Assembly: GCA_934307695.1 (NCBI GenBank)
Contig: CAKRCS010000007.1
Span: 24,118-88,117, forward strand
Direction: 5' to 3'
Source: an uncultured Agathobacter sp.
Lineage (GTDB): Bacteria; Bacillota; Clostridia; Lachnospirales; Lachnospiraceae
Length of the DNA stretch: 64,000 nt
Shown: in pieces, positions 43,719 through 52,749 of the stretch
Position numbering within the stretch: the first letter of the stretch is position 1
How the letters are laid out: each line of letters opens with the position of its first letter
The notes under the pieces: model-generated
Database searches by the model: none
Told to the model about the DNA's origin: nothing
What the model saw: only the letters and a program-made list of their open reading frames with translations
Made by a program: the position numbers and the translations under genes

Positions 43719-43985
43719 CTCCGAGCAGCTGGGGTGGTAGCGGTACCTTGAACCAACAATCCGCTAGAGTTGGGGTGATGTCTCGTGGAGGGTCTGACCG
43801 GTGGTGCAGCCCTTTGTAATCAGTGTTGACGTCTGGGTCTTGCGCAATGGGAATCTGTGAACCGGGTCAGGGTAGGAATACAGCAGCCCTAAGCAGAACC
43901 TCTCATGTGCCGCAGGGTCGCCTGGAGGGAGCTGGTTATAAAGGTAGCGGCTGTCGGAAGGATTCGAAGCGGGACGCTCGGATTT
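43719..43985 (+). ncRNA. ffs: Signal recognition particle RNA, large Gram-positive type
   Basis: The conserved helix-8 core is at about 43858-43897: GAACCGGGTCAGGGTAGGAA, followed by ACAGCAGCCCTAAGCAGA. It resembles the 4.5S/scRNA hallmark GGUCAGG...GGAA...AGCAGC. The 5' CCGAGC (43721-43726) pairs with 3' GCTCGG (43976-43981), and the extra ~150 nt 5' part gives the large Alu-type RNA typical of Bacilli and Clostridia. It ends in TTTTT. It forms the targeting particle with Ffh. Confidence 0.92.
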
Positions 43986-44032
43986 TTACAGTTTGTTATA
44001 CAAAGCGTATATATAAACAAGGAGGGAGACAA

Positions 44033-44584
44033 ATGAAAAAATTTGGAATTAAGGAAGTCGTTGCAACCGGTATCGGAACAGCATTGTTTATCGTTCTGAC
44101 AGAGGTACAGATTCCTCTCGTGATCGTGCCGAACACTTCATTACAGGTTCGTGCAGCATTGCTTGCATTCCTTGCAGCAGTATTCGGACCGGTAGTAGGA
44201 GGAATCACCGGACTTTTAGGACATGCACTCGGTGATGCATTATTCTATGGCAGCGTTTGGTGGAGCTGGGTATTCCCAGAGGCAGTGCTTGGTATCGCAA
44301 TCGGCGCATTCGCAAGCAAGCTCAAGATCAAAGAAGGCGGATTCGGCGGCAAGCAGATCGCACTGTTCAACATCGTTCAGGTAATTGCCAATGCAGTAGC
44401 ATGGATCGTTGTAGCACCTGTTCTTGATATCTTAATTTATGCAGAGCCGACAGACAAGGCATTTGCACAGGGTGCGATCGCATGCCTTGCAAACGTGATC
44501 ATCATCGCAATCCTCGGCACACTGCTTTGCGCAGCTTATGCTAAGATTGGTGCAAAATCATCCAGTCTGACCAAAGAGGACTAA
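44033..44584 (+). CDS. ECF transporter S component, UPF0397 family
   Basis: 183 residues with five to six helices. MKKFGIKEVVATGIGTALFIVLT, then AVFGPVVGGITGLLGHALGDALFYGSVWWSWVFPE is the UPF0397 signature (residues ~50-85). UPF0397 proteins are substrate-binding S components of ECF transporters; the substrate is uncertain. ATG at 44033 follows GGAGGG. A longer open frame into the SRP RNA is not credible. Operon with its ATPase and T component. Confidence 0.9.
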   Translation: MKKFGIKEVVATGIGTALFIVLTEVQIPLVIVPNTSLQVRAALLAFLAAVFGPVVGGITGLLGHALGDALFYGSVWWSWVFPEAVLGIAIGAFASKLKIKEGGFGGKQIALFNIVQVIANAVAWIVVAPVLDILIYAEPTDKAFAQGAIACLANVIIIAILGTLLCAAYAKIGAKSSSLTKED

Positions 44585-44606
44585 GTAAGAAAGCAGAAGA
44601 AATTTT

Positions 44607-46307
44607 ATGGAACCTATCATTGAATTTAAAAATTTTTCTTTTAAATATCGATCACAGGTTGAGCCAACCCTCCGGGATATAAATCTTAAAATATATCCCG
44701 GAGAGAAGGTACTTATCATAGGACCATCCGGATCTGGCAAGTCAACACTTGCCAGTTGCATCAACGGACTGGTCCCTTTTTCGTATACCGGTGACATCGA
44801 GGGAGAACTGCGCATCAAGGGGGAAGATCCACAGAAGCTGGGCATTTTTGGGCTGGCGAAGTCGGTCGGTACTGTCCTGCAGGATACGGACGGACAGTTT
44901 ATCGGGCTGACGGTGGCAGAGGACATTGCCTTTGTGCTGGAGAATGACCTTGTGCCGCAGGAAGAGATGAAAAAGAAGGTACACGGGATCGCGGACATCG
45001 TGGAGCTTTCCTCCGTTTTAAGCCATGCACCGTCGGAGCTGTCCGGCGGACAGAAGCAGCGCGTGTCAATGGCGGGTGTTCTGGTAGATGACGTGGATAT
45101 CCTGCTCTTTGACGAGCCGCTGGCAAATCTCGACCCGGCAACCGGCAAGCGCGCGATCGCGCTGATCGATGAGATCAAAAAGAACGAGAAAAAGACGATC
45201 CTTATCATTGAACACCGTCTGGAGGATGCGCTGTACCGCGACGTGGATCGTATCATCCTGATCGGTGAGGGACAGGTCGTTGCAGATATGACACCGGATG
45301 AGCTTTTGTGCAGCGATATCCTTGAGTGCGAGGGCATCCGTGAGCCGCTGTATATCACAGCGCTGAAGCACGCGGGATGCACGATCCGCCCGGAGGATCA
45401 TCCGGCGAGCATTGCCACCATGAACCTTGCGCCTTACAGAGAGCAGGTGCAGCAGTGGTTCTGCCGTGTGCCGGAGGCGAAGGCACAGGAACTGGACGAA
45501 GAGGTGCTGCGCGTGGAGCATCTGGACTTTTCCTACAAGCAGGGACAGCCGATCCTATCGGACATCAATTTCTCGGTCAAAAAGGGAGAGATGCTCGCGA
45601 TCGTCGGCAAGAACGGCGCCGGCAAGACGACGCTTTCCAATCTGATCTGTGGATTTGAGAAGCCTGACCGGGGCACGATCTACTTAGAGGGACAGGATAT
45701 CGCACCGCTTACAGTCAAGGAGCGCGGCGAGAGGATCGGAGTTGTCATGCAGAATCCGAATCAGATGATCTCCAAGCCGATGATCTACGAGGAGGTAGCG
45801 CTTGGGCTGACCGTCAGAGGCGTGCCGGAGGAGGAAATCAAGGAGCGTGTCAACGAGACGCTTCGCATCTGCGGACTTTACCCGTTCCGCAACTGGCCGG
45901 TATCCGCCTTGTCGTTCGGACAGAAAAAGCGTATGACGATCGCATCGATCCTGGTAATGCAGCCGAAGGTTCTGATCCTAGATGAGCCGACTGCCGGACA
46001 GGATTACCGGCATTACACGGAGATCATGGAGTTTTTGAAGCGGCTGAACGAGGAGCAGGGCATCACGATCATTATGATCACGCATGACATGCACCTGATG
46101 CTGGAGTACACCAACCGCGCGATCGTTATCGCGGACGGAAAGCTGCTGGCAGAGGATGCACCATCTGCGATTCTTACGGACGAAGCGCTTGCAGACCGGG
46201 CATACATCAAGAAAACATCACTGTACGATCTTGCGGTTGACTGCGGGATCGATGATCCGACACAGTTCGTGGAGCGGTTCATCCAGTATGAAAGGACGGT
46301 GAGATAG
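44607..46307 (+). CDS. ECF transporter ATPase with two fused ABC domains (YkoD-like)
   Basis: 566 residues with two ATPase halves. First: Walker A GPSGSGKST (39-47), signature LSGGQKQR, Walker B ILLFDEPLANLDP. Second: Walker A GKNGAGKTT near 333, signature LSFGQKKR, Walker B VLILDEPTAGQD. The fused EcfA/EcfA' form is usual for dedicated group I/II operons. It drives uptake through the adjacent S and T components. Stop overlaps the T gene by 1 nt. Confidence 0.93.
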   Translation: MEPIIEFKNFSFKYRSQVEPTLRDINLKIYPGEKVLIIGPSGSGKSTLASCINGLVPFSYTGDIEGELRIKGEDPQKLGIFGLAKSVGTVLQDTDGQFIGLTVAEDIAFVLENDLVPQEEMKKKVHGIADIVELSSVLSHAPSELSGGQKQRVSMAGVLVDDVDILLFDEPLANLDPATGKRAIALIDEIKKNEKKTILIIEHRLEDALYRDVDRIILIGEGQVVADMTPDELLCSDILECEGIREPLYITALKHAGCTIRPEDHPASIATMNLAPYREQVQQWFCRVPEAKAQELDEEVLRVEHLDFSYKQGQPILSDINFSVKKGEMLAIVGKNGAGKTTLSNLICGFEKPDRGTIYLEGQDIAPLTVKERGERIGVVMQNPNQMISKPMIYEEVALGLTVRGVPEEEIKERVNETLRICGLYPFRNWPVSALSFGQKKRMTIASILVMQPKVLILDEPTAGQDYRHYTEIMEFLKRLNEEQGITIIMITHDMHLMLEYTNRAIVIADGKLLAEDAPSAILTDEALADRAYIKKTSLYDLAVDCGIDDPTQFVERFIQYERTVR

Positions 46308-47137
46308 TGGCGCATCGTTTACTAACGTATGAGAAAAAAGATACCTGGATCGATGGCTTGTGCGGCGTGACGAAGCTGGTATTTTTCCTTTGCTGGTCGA
46401 TCACAAGCATGATGACGTATGACACCAGAGTGTTAGCCGTGATGCTGGTACTCAGCCTGTGCATATACAAGATCTCCGAGATCGAGTGGAAGCAGGTCGG
46501 AACCGTATTCAAGTTCGTGCTGGTATTTATGATCATCAACGTGCTTGCAATCTATCTATTCTCCCCAAATCAGGGAACGCAGATCTACGGGACACGGACA
46601 GTGCTTCTTGCCATGACGGAGCGATATTCCATTACAGCCGAGCAGCTTTTCTATGAGCTGAACATCGTGCTCAAGTATTTCACGATCGTTCCGTCCGTAT
46701 TTATCTTTGTGGTGACGACGAATCCGTCCGAGTTTGCAGCATCTTTAAACCGTATCGGGATCAGCTACAATATCGGATATGCGATCTCCATTGCACTGCG
46801 TTATATCCCGGATGTACAGGATGACTTCCACAAGATCAAGAACGCGCAGGAAGCGAGAGGAATCGAGCTGTCCGGCAAGGGAAAGCTTACCGACCGCATA
46901 AAAAATACGTCAGCGATCATATTCCCGCTTGTCTTTTCGAGCATGGGACGGATCGATACGATCAGCAACGCGATGGAGCTTCGCGGATTTGGCAAGCACA
47001 AAAAGCGTAGCTGGTACATGGAGCGCCCGCTTAAGAGAAATGATTATCTGGTGCTCGTATTTTCCATCCTGTTTATGATTGTAAGCCTCGTGATCACCTA
47101 CGCGGATGGCAGCAGATTTTTTAATCCTTTTGTTTAG
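46307..47137 (+). CDS. ECF transporter T component
   Basis: 276 residues with about five helices (WIDGLCGVTKLVFFLCWSITSMMT, FVLVFMIINVLAIYLF, VVPSVFIFVVTT). The coupling helices with A-R-G motifs are present: NAQEARGIEL and AMELRGFGKHKKR, the two Ala-Arg-Gly-like sites that contact the ATPases. Starts at GTG 46307, overlapping the ATPase stop. A strong terminator follows. Confidence 0.92.
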   Translation: MAHRLLTYEKKDTWIDGLCGVTKLVFFLCWSITSMMTYDTRVLAVMLVLSLCIYKISEIEWKQVGTVFKFVLVFMIINVLAIYLFSPNQGTQIYGTRTVLLAMTERYSITAEQLFYELNIVLKYFTIVPSVFIFVVTTNPSEFAASLNRIGISYNIGYAISIALRYIPDVQDDFHKIKNAQEARGIELSGKGKLTDRIKNTSAIIFPLVFSSMGRIDTISNAMELRGFGKHKKRSWYMERPLKRNDYLVLVFSILFMIVSLVITYADGSRFFNPFV

Positions 47138-47177
47138 AAGGAATTAAATAATGTTAAATCGCGAATAAATAAATATT

Positions 47178-47220
47178 AGATGCAGCCGTACAGCGCGGGT
47201 TCTGTGCGGCTGCATCTTTT
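47178..47220 (+). terminator. Terminator of the ECF operon
   Basis: AGATGCAGCCG (47178-47188) pairs with CGGCTGCATCT (47207-47217), then TTTT. Confidence 0.85.
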
Positions 47221-47226
47221 AATTTT

Positions 47227-47278
47227 AATTCCTATTGACAACTAGGAATTAAGAATGTATACTTCGGTACTAGGAATT
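47227..47278 (+). promoter_or_regulatory. Promoter with Rrf2/IscR-type operators
   Basis: TTGACA (47235-47240), 17 bp, TATACT (47258-47263). AATTCCTA (47227-47234) and TAGGAATT (47243-47250) form a dyad around the -35 box. ACTAGGAATT is repeated exactly at 47241-47250 and 47269-47278. This suits autoregulation by the Rrf2 protein encoded next. Confidence 0.7.
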
Positions 47279-47303
47279 GATAAGAATGAGAGGCGGGAAG
47301 AAT

Positions 47304-47738
47304 ATGAAGATATCAACAAAAGGCAGGTATGCACTACGGCTGATGCTTGATCTCGCGAGCGCAGACCCAAGCGAACCGGTCAGCCTGAAGGATGTCTCGA
47401 AGCGTCAGGGCATTTCGGACAAATATCTGGAACAGATAATTTCCGTATTGAATAAGGCGGGATTTGTTAAGAGTATCCGTGGCGCGCAGGGAGGCTATTC
47501 ACTTCGGCGAGATCCGAAGGATTACACCGTTGGAATGATTCTGCGCCAGATGGAGGGAAGCCTTGCTCCGGTGGCATGCCTTGAGGATGAGGATTTTGTC
47601 TGTGACCGTGCGGATCAGTGCGTGACTTCAATCGTCTGGAAGCAGATCAACGACGCGGTGAATGGTGTGGTAGACAACATCACCCTGCAGGATCTTTTGG
47701 AATGGCAAAGTGCTAAAAATGGACAATATATCATATAG
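47304..47738 (+). CDS. Rrf2 family regulator (IscR/CymR-like)
   Basis: 144 residues. Winged-helix start MKISTKGRYALRLMLDLA, recognition helix KDVSKRQGISDKYLEQIISVL and wing GAQGGYSLRR. Cysteines at C92, C100 and C106 resemble IscR's three Fe-S ligands in position, though the spacing C-x7-C-x5-C differs. It heads nifS-nifU-mnmA, so it likely balances Fe-S or cysteine supply. ATG at 47304 follows GGCGGGAAG. Confidence 0.9.
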   Translation: MKISTKGRYALRLMLDLASADPSEPVSLKDVSKRQGISDKYLEQIISVLNKAGFVKSIRGAQGGYSLRRDPKDYTVGMILRQMEGSLAPVACLEDEDFVCDRADQCVTSIVWKQINDAVNGVVDNITLQDLLEWQSAKNGQYII

Positions 47739-47753
47739 AAAGAAGGAACAATC

Positions 47754-48938
47754 ATGAGCGATAAAGTCATTTATCTCGACAATGCAGCAACAACAAGGGT
47801 GCTTCCGGAGGTCTTTGAGGCAATGAAGCCTTATTTTACCGAGTATTACGGAAACCCATCCGCTATTTATACGTTTGCAGGAACGGCAAATGATGCGGTA
47901 ACCTCCGCAAGAGAGGAGATTGCTAATGTCATCGGTGCAAAGCCGGAGGAGATCTATTTTACTGCCGGCGGCAGCGAGTCCGACAACTGGGCATTGAAGG
48001 CAACCGCAGAGGCATACGCTTCCAAGGGTAAGCATATCATTACCAGCAAGATCGAGCATCATGCGATCCTGCACACTGCACAGTGGCTGGAGAAGCAGGG
48101 CTATGAGGTAACTTACCTCGATGTCGATGAGAATGGTCTGGTAGACTTAGAGCAGCTGAAGGCAGCCATCCGTCCGGATACCATCCTGATCTCCATCATG
48201 GCAGCAAACAACGAGATCGGAACCATCGAGCCGTTAAAGGAGATCGGTGAGATCGCAAAAGAGCATGGAATCCTGTTCCACACCGACGCGGTTCAGGCGT
48301 TCGCACACACACCGATCAATGTGGATGAGATGCATATCGATATGTTAAGTGCCAGCGGACATAAGATCAACGGACCGAAGGGAATCGGCTTCTTATATAT
48401 CCGCAAGGGTGTCAAGATCCGCTCCTTTGTTCACGGTGGTGCGCAGGAGCGTCAGCGCCGTGCCGGTACATTGAATGTTCCGGGAATCGTCGGAATGGGA
48501 AAAGCAGCAGAGATCGCAGCAAAGAATATGGAGGAATCCATCGCATATCAGACAAAGCTTCGTGATCACCTGATCGCGCGCGTGATGGAGGAGATCCCAT
48601 ACACCAAGTTAAATGGTCATCCGACACAGAGACTTGCGAACAACGCAAACTTCTGTTTCCGTTTTATCGAGGGAGAATCCATGCTGATCTTACTTGACCA
48701 GTCAGGCGTTTGCGGAAGCAGCGGATCTGCATGTACATCCGGATCACTTGATCCGTCCCATGTACTTCTTGCAATCGGACTGCCGCATGAGATTGCGCAT
48801 GGCTCACTCAGACTTACCTTATCCAATGACACAACGCTGGAGGATATTGATTTCGTAGTGGACAGACTCAAGGGCATCATCGAGCACCTGCGCAGCATGT
48901 CCCCGCTTTACGAGGATTTTGTTAAGCATCAGAAGTAA
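47754..48938 (+). CDS. nifS: Cysteine desulfurase
   Basis: 394 residues. PLP enzyme that removes sulfur from cysteine for Fe-S clusters and tRNA thiolation. YLDNAATTRVLPEV at the N-terminus, His102/His103 in KIEHHAIL, PLP-lysine motif SGHKINGPKG, and the catalytic-Cys loop GVCGSSGSACTSGS. Follows the Rrf2 gene by 15 bp with AAGAAGGAA ribosome site. Could be called iscS; nifS fits the clostridial operon. Confidence 0.96.
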   Translation: MSDKVIYLDNAATTRVLPEVFEAMKPYFTEYYGNPSAIYTFAGTANDAVTSAREEIANVIGAKPEEIYFTAGGSESDNWALKATAEAYASKGKHIITSKIEHHAILHTAQWLEKQGYEVTYLDVDENGLVDLEQLKAAIRPDTILISIMAANNEIGTIEPLKEIGEIAKEHGILFHTDAVQAFAHTPINVDEMHIDMLSASGHKINGPKGIGFLYIRKGVKIRSFVHGGAQERQRRAGTLNVPGIVGMGKAAEIAAKNMEESIAYQTKLRDHLIARVMEEIPYTKLNGHPTQRLANNANFCFRFIEGESMLILLDQSGVCGSSGSACTSGSLDPSHVLLAIGLPHEIAHGSLRLTLSNDTTLEDIDFVVDRLKGIIEHLRSMSPLYEDFVKHQK

Positions 48939-49013
48939 AATACAATGGACAGGCTCTGCGGACGTATAAGCCGAACAGGGCAAACACATAGCATATACAA
49001 GGAGAAAACAGAT

Positions 49014-49460
49014 ATGGCATACAGTGAAAAAGTAATGGATCATTTCAACAATCCGAGAAATGTCGGAGAAATCGAGAACCCAAGCGGTGTAGGAACCGTT
49101 GGCAATGCAAAATGTGGAGACATCATGCGCATGTATCTGGATATCGACGACAACGGAATCATTCAGGAGGCAAAGTTTAAGACCTTTGGATGCGGTGCTG
49201 CCGTAGCAACAAGCTCTATGGCAACCGAGCTTGTAAAGGGGAAAACCGTCCAGGAAGCACTTCAGGTAACCAACAAGGCGGTTATGGAAGCACTTGACGG
49301 ACTTCCACCAATCAAGGTACACTGTTCGCTTCTCGCAGAGGAGGCAATCCATGCAGCACTGTGGGATTATGCGGAGAAACATGGCATCAAGATCGAAGGA
49401 CTGGAGAGACCAGTCAACGATATCAGCGAAAAAGAGGAAGATCCGGCGGATCAATACTAA
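49014..49460 (+). CDS. nifU: Fe-S cluster assembly scaffold NifU/IscU
   Basis: 148 residues. Builds and transfers 2Fe-2S/4Fe-4S clusters with NifS. The three scaffold cysteines are present: C34 (NAKCGD), C60 (TFGCGA), C104 (KVHCSLLAEEA). It lacks the LPPVK-like HscA-binding motif of IscU in strict form (has LPPIK). ATG at 49014 follows AAGGAG. In operon with nifS and mnmA. Confidence 0.95.
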   Translation: MAYSEKVMDHFNNPRNVGEIENPSGVGTVGNAKCGDIMRMYLDIDDNGIIQEAKFKTFGCGAAVATSSMATELVKGKTVQEALQVTNKAVMEALDGLPPIKVHCSLLAEEAIHAALWDYAEKHGIKIEGLERPVNDISEKEEDPADQY

Positions 49461-49499
49461 TTAAATCAAGATATAAGAAAGGCATTGCGAGCGTATAAC

Positions 49500-50597
49500 A
49501 TGGCACATATAAAGGAAAAAGTTGTTGTGGGAATGTCCGGAGGCGTGGATTCATCGGTTGCGGCATACCTGTTAAAGGAGCAGGGGTATGACGTGATCGG
49601 GGTGACCATGCAGATCTGGCAGGATCAGGACATTTTTGAACAGGCGGAGGAAGGCGGCTGCTGTGGACTGTCCGCGGTGGATGATGCGAGAAGAGTCGCG
49701 CAGGTATTGGAAATACCGTATTATGTAATGAATTTCCGCTCTGATTTTCAGAAAGCGGTCATAGATTATTTCGTGTCCGAGTACCGGAGGGGCTACACTC
49801 CGAACCCTTGCAATGCCTGCAACCGTTATGTCAAATGGGAATCTCTTTTGCATCGTGCGATGGAGATCGGGGCAGACTATATTGCGACAGGACATTATGC
49901 GCGTGTGGAGCAGCTTGCAAACGGAAGGTACTCCATCCGTAATTCTGTGACAGCGGTAAAGGATCAGACTTATGCGCTTTATAATCTGACACAGGATCAG
50001 CTCCGCCACACCCTGATGCCGGTCGGAACTTATGCAAAGGATCAGATCCGTGCGATTGCCCGCGAGGCTGGGCTGCCGGTTGCGTCCAAGAGTGACAGTC
50101 AGGATATCTGTTTCGTACCGGATCACGATTATGCGGGATTTATCGAGCGTGAGACGGGAGAACCGAGCATACCGGGCAATTTTGTGGATGAGGACGGTAA
50201 TATTCTTGGCACACACAAGGGAATCGTTCATTATACGATCGGGCAGCGAAAGGGACTTGGAATCAGCGCAGACACTCCGCTTTTTGTCAAGGAGCTTCGC
50301 GTCGCGGAGAACGAGGTCGTCCTCTGCAGGTCGGAAAGCCTTTTTTCCGATGTGTGCATCGTCAGCAATGTAAATTATATGGCAAGAGCCGCGCTTGACG
50401 GAGCGACGGAGGCAATCGGCAAGGTGCGCTATTCCCACAGAGGTTCTCCGTGTGTGATCGAAGCACTCCCGGATGGACTGCTCCGCTGTAAGTTTAAGGA
50501 GCCGCAGCGCGCGATGACACCAGGGCAGGCAGCCGTGTTTTACGAGGGGGATCACATCCTCTGCGGCGGCACGATCGAACGTGTTTCTTCTATATAA
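49500..50597 (+). CDS. mnmA: tRNA-specific 2-thiouridylase
   Basis: 365 residues. Uses ATP and sulfur delivered through the desulfurase to make 2-thiouridine at tRNA position 34. P-loop GMSGGVDSS near residues 11-19; catalytic cysteine in TPNPCNACNR near 104; second Cys in SQDICFVPD; TIGQRKGLGI typical. ATG at 49500 within the operon; ribosome site AGAAAGG is weak and distant, suggesting coupling. Confidence 0.96.
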   Translation: MAHIKEKVVVGMSGGVDSSVAAYLLKEQGYDVIGVTMQIWQDQDIFEQAEEGGCCGLSAVDDARRVAQVLEIPYYVMNFRSDFQKAVIDYFVSEYRRGYTPNPCNACNRYVKWESLLHRAMEIGADYIATGHYARVEQLANGRYSIRNSVTAVKDQTYALYNLTQDQLRHTLMPVGTYAKDQIRAIAREAGLPVASKSDSQDICFVPDHDYAGFIERETGEPSIPGNFVDEDGNILGTHKGIVHYTIGQRKGLGISADTPLFVKELRVAENEVVLCRSESLFSDVCIVSNVNYMARAALDGATEAIGKVRYSHRGSPCVIEALPDGLLRCKFKEPQRAMTPGQAAVFYEGDHILCGGTIERVSSI

Positions 50598-50673
50598 TAT
50601 TGCTTGGGCAGATCGATATCAGGCGGCATTTTTTACATCAGAAAAAGAAATAAAAAAACCTCACAATTTTTTG

Positions 50674-50741
50674 TTGACAGAATAGAAGTTGTGGGGTATA
50701 TTTATACCAACCAATAAATCATACCTACATAGTAGGAATAC
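50674..50741 (+). promoter_or_regulatory. cysK promoter and candidate CymR-like box
   Basis: TTGACA (50674-50679), 17 bp, TATATT (50697-50702). Downstream, ATACCTACATAGTAGGAATA (50721-50740) contains inverted TACCTA/TAGGAA-like arms related to the TAGGAATT motif in front of the Rrf2 gene. CCTCACAA and TTGTGGGG also flank the -35 region. Confidence 0.55.
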
Positions 50742-50774
50742 AGGGAATTGAAAATAGGGACGGAGGAATCAAAA

Positions 50775-51707
50775 ATGGCAAACATTTATAAAGGAACACT
50801 TGGACTGATTGGCAACACTCCACTGGTAGAGCTTACGCATCTGGAGGAGAAATACGGGCTGGAAGCAAGACTTCTGGCAAAGGTAGAGTATTTTAACCCG
50901 GCTGGATCTGTTAAGGATCGTATCGCAAAGGAAATGATCGAGCAGGCAGAGCGTGACGGCAAGTTAAAGCCGGGTTCTACCATCATCGAGCCGACCTCCG
51001 GCAACACCGGAATCGGTCTTGCGGCGATTGCAGCGGCAAAGGGATACCGCCTGATCATTGTTCTCCCGGAGACGATGAGCGTTGAGCGAAGGAACATCAT
51101 CAAGGCGTATGGCGCAGAGCTTGTTCTCTCCGATGGAACAAAGGGAATGAAGGGCGCTATTGCAAAGGCAGAGGAATTACATCAGGAGATCGCAGACAGC
51201 TTCATCCCGGAGCAGTTTGAGAATCCAGCCAACCCGGCAGCACACAGAAAGACAACCGGACCGGAGATCTGGGCAGATACCGACGGAGAGGTTGACGTGT
51301 TTGTAGCAGGCGTGGGAACCGGCGGAACGATCACCGGTGTCGGCGAATACTTAAAAGAGAAGAAGCCGGAGGTTAAGATCGTGGCAGTAGAGCCGGCAAC
51401 TTCCGCAGTACTTTCTACCGGCAAGGCAGGAGCACACAAGATCCAGGGTATCGGTGCAGGATTCGTCCCGAACACACTCAACACCAAAATTTATGACGAG
51501 ATCATTCAGATTGAAAATGAGGATGCGTTCGCACTCGGCAAGGAGATTGCAAGGTCAGAGGGAATTCTGGTCGGAATCTCATCCGGTGCAGCACTCAAGG
51601 CTGCTATCGAGGTTGCTCAGCGGCCGGAATCCAAGGGCAAGACGATCGTTGCACTCCTTCCGGACAGCGGAGACCGTTACTATTCAACCGATTTATTCAA
51701 GGATTGA
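50775..51707 (+). CDS. cysK: Cysteine synthase (O-acetylserine sulfhydrylase)
   Basis: 310 residues. PLP enzyme making cysteine from O-acetylserine and sulfide. PLP-lysine K47 in PAGSVKDRI, substrate loop [12 protein letters not shown], phosphate-binding [10 protein letters not shown] and C-terminal [14 protein letters not shown] 50775 follows GGACGGAGG. Its position after nifS-nifU-mnmA and the shared CymR-like motif suggest coordinated sulfur control. Has its own terminator. Confidence 0.96.
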   Translation: MANIYKGTLGLIGNTPLVELTHLEEKYGLEARLLAKVEYFNPAGSVKDRIAKEMIEQAERDGKLKPGSTIIEPTSGNTGIGLAAIAAAKGYRLIIVLPETMSVERRNIIKAYGAELVLSDGTKGMKGAIAKAEELHQEIADSFIPEQFENPANPAAHRKTTGPEIWADTDGEVDVFVAGVGTGGTITGVGEYLKEKKPEVKIVAVEPATSAVLSTGKAGAHKIQGIGAGFVPNTLNTKIYDEIIQIENEDAFALGKEIARSEGILVGISSGAALKAAIEVAQRPESKGKTIVALLPDSGDRYYSTDLFKD

Positions 51708-51725
51708 TCATAAGCAAAGCAGTGT

Positions 51726-51759
51726 ATGCGGATTCTTTCGGGAGTCCGCATATTTTTTT
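51726..51759 (+). terminator. Terminator of cysK
   Basis: ATGCGGA (51726-51732) pairs with TCCGCAT (51745-51751), then seven or more T. Confidence 0.88.
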
Positions 51760-51827
51760 GTTTCGCAAACTTCAAAGGTGTGCTATTATAAAAGAATGAA
51801 TGCAATCAAATAGTTCGGAGGGATGAG

Positions 51828-52121
51828 ATGTTTCAGAAAAATCAATACATATACAGTGAAACGCTCGGCGTCTGCCATGTTGACAACATCACACAGCTTT
51901 CCGCAGGACGCGAAAATCCGGTCGCCTATTATGTGCTGACTCCCGTTTTTGCAAAGGCGGGGACTTCCTATATTCCGGTGGAAGACCATCAGGTCGCACT
52001 CTACGATATGTTTACCGAAGAAGAGGCACGGGCAATGGAAGCGGATCCGAATCTGAATCTCGAAAAGAACCCGAAGCTTAAGGATGCGATCGATTTTGTA
52101 TTGCACAACAGGAGGAGCTGA
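51828..52121 (+). CDS. CarD-N-like small protein
   Basis: 97 residues. Starts MFQKNQYIYSETLGVCHVDNI, resembling the CarD/TRCF RNA-polymerase-interacting Tudor-like fold (YxxxGVCxVxxI). Only this domain plus a short helical tail is present. May be a regulator that touches RNA polymerase, or a generic SH3-like protein. GGAGGG ribosome site; next gene begins 1 bp downstream. Confidence 0.65.
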   Translation: MFQKNQYIYSETLGVCHVDNITQLSAGRENPVAYYVLTPVFAKAGTSYIPVEDHQVALYDMFTEEEARAMEADPNLNLEKNPKLKDAIDFVLHNRRS

Positions 52122-52122
52122 C

Positions 52123-52746
52123 ATGGCACAGAAACAAGGCCAGAATCAGGGCGATGTGATTCGCTCTTTTACATTAGGAAACAAGGAACTCGAGGGAAAA
52201 ACCGTTGAATTCCAATATGACCGCGGACAGTACAGCATCACGGATGTGGTAGGTGAGGAGCGCAGCATTGTATACAAGTCCCGCAACGCGCAGGAAGCAT
52301 ACACAAGGTGGAACGTCTACATCGGGCGCAAGAAGGAGCGCCCGGAGCGCCCAGAACGGCAGGAGCGAAACGGTGAGGAGCGCTCTGCGGAGGACAAGCA
52401 GGGACGAGCAAGAGACGAAAAGCGCGCAGAGCGTGAGAATAACCGCGGTGAGCGCGACAACAGCAGACAGGAGCGCACGAACAACCGCGGCGAGCGCGAC
52501 ACCAGCCGTCAGGAGAGAGGAAGTAACCGCAGCGAGCGTGACAATAACCGTGGACGCAGCCGCGCCAATTACCGGAACAATGAGCCGCGCGCAGAGCGGA
52601 ATGAGGATCGTAGCACAGACCGCGCAGCGGGCAACGGTGGATACAATCAGGGATTTACGGCGGCATCCGCAGAGAGCGGTGCAGGCGAGAAGCGCTACCG
52701 CAGACCACGCCGCCGCAGAAATGACCACAGAGAACAGGAGAGCTAA
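52123..52746 (+). CDS. Arg/Asn/Glu-rich repeat protein
   Basis: 207 residues. The first ~70 are globular (KELEGKTVEFQYDRGQYSITDVVGEERSIVYKSRN). From residue 70 it is disordered and Arg-rich, with about four degenerate copies of NNRGERDNSRQER, and ends in a basic cluster (RPRRRRNDHRE). Composition recalls RNA-binding or condensate-forming tails; that is inference. Start ATG 52123 follows AGGAGG and immediately follows the CarD-like gene. proC begins 3 bp after. Not assigned to a known family. Confidence 0.65.
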   Translation: MAQKQGQNQGDVIRSFTLGNKELEGKTVEFQYDRGQYSITDVVGEERSIVYKSRNAQEAYTRWNVYIGRKKERPERPERQERNGEERSAEDKQGRARDEKRAERENNRGERDNSRQERTNNRGERDTSRQERGSNRSERDNNRGRSRANYRNNEPRAERNEDRSTDRAAGNGGYNQGFTAASAESGAGEKRYRRPRRRRNDHREQES

Positions 52747-52749
52747 GCT

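Noticed and set aside
43719..43985. Possible vitamin riboswitch before the ECF operon
   Set aside because: The GGTCAGG/GGAA/AGCAGC core and closing stem identify SRP RNA instead.
43823..44032. N-terminal extension of the ECF S component
   Set aside because: It runs through the SRP RNA core. The ATG at 44033 with GGAGGG gives the normal family start.
49572..50555. Long open frame antisense to mnmA
   Set aside because: Opposite strand is an unmistakable MnmA; composition is that of a reverse-frame shadow.
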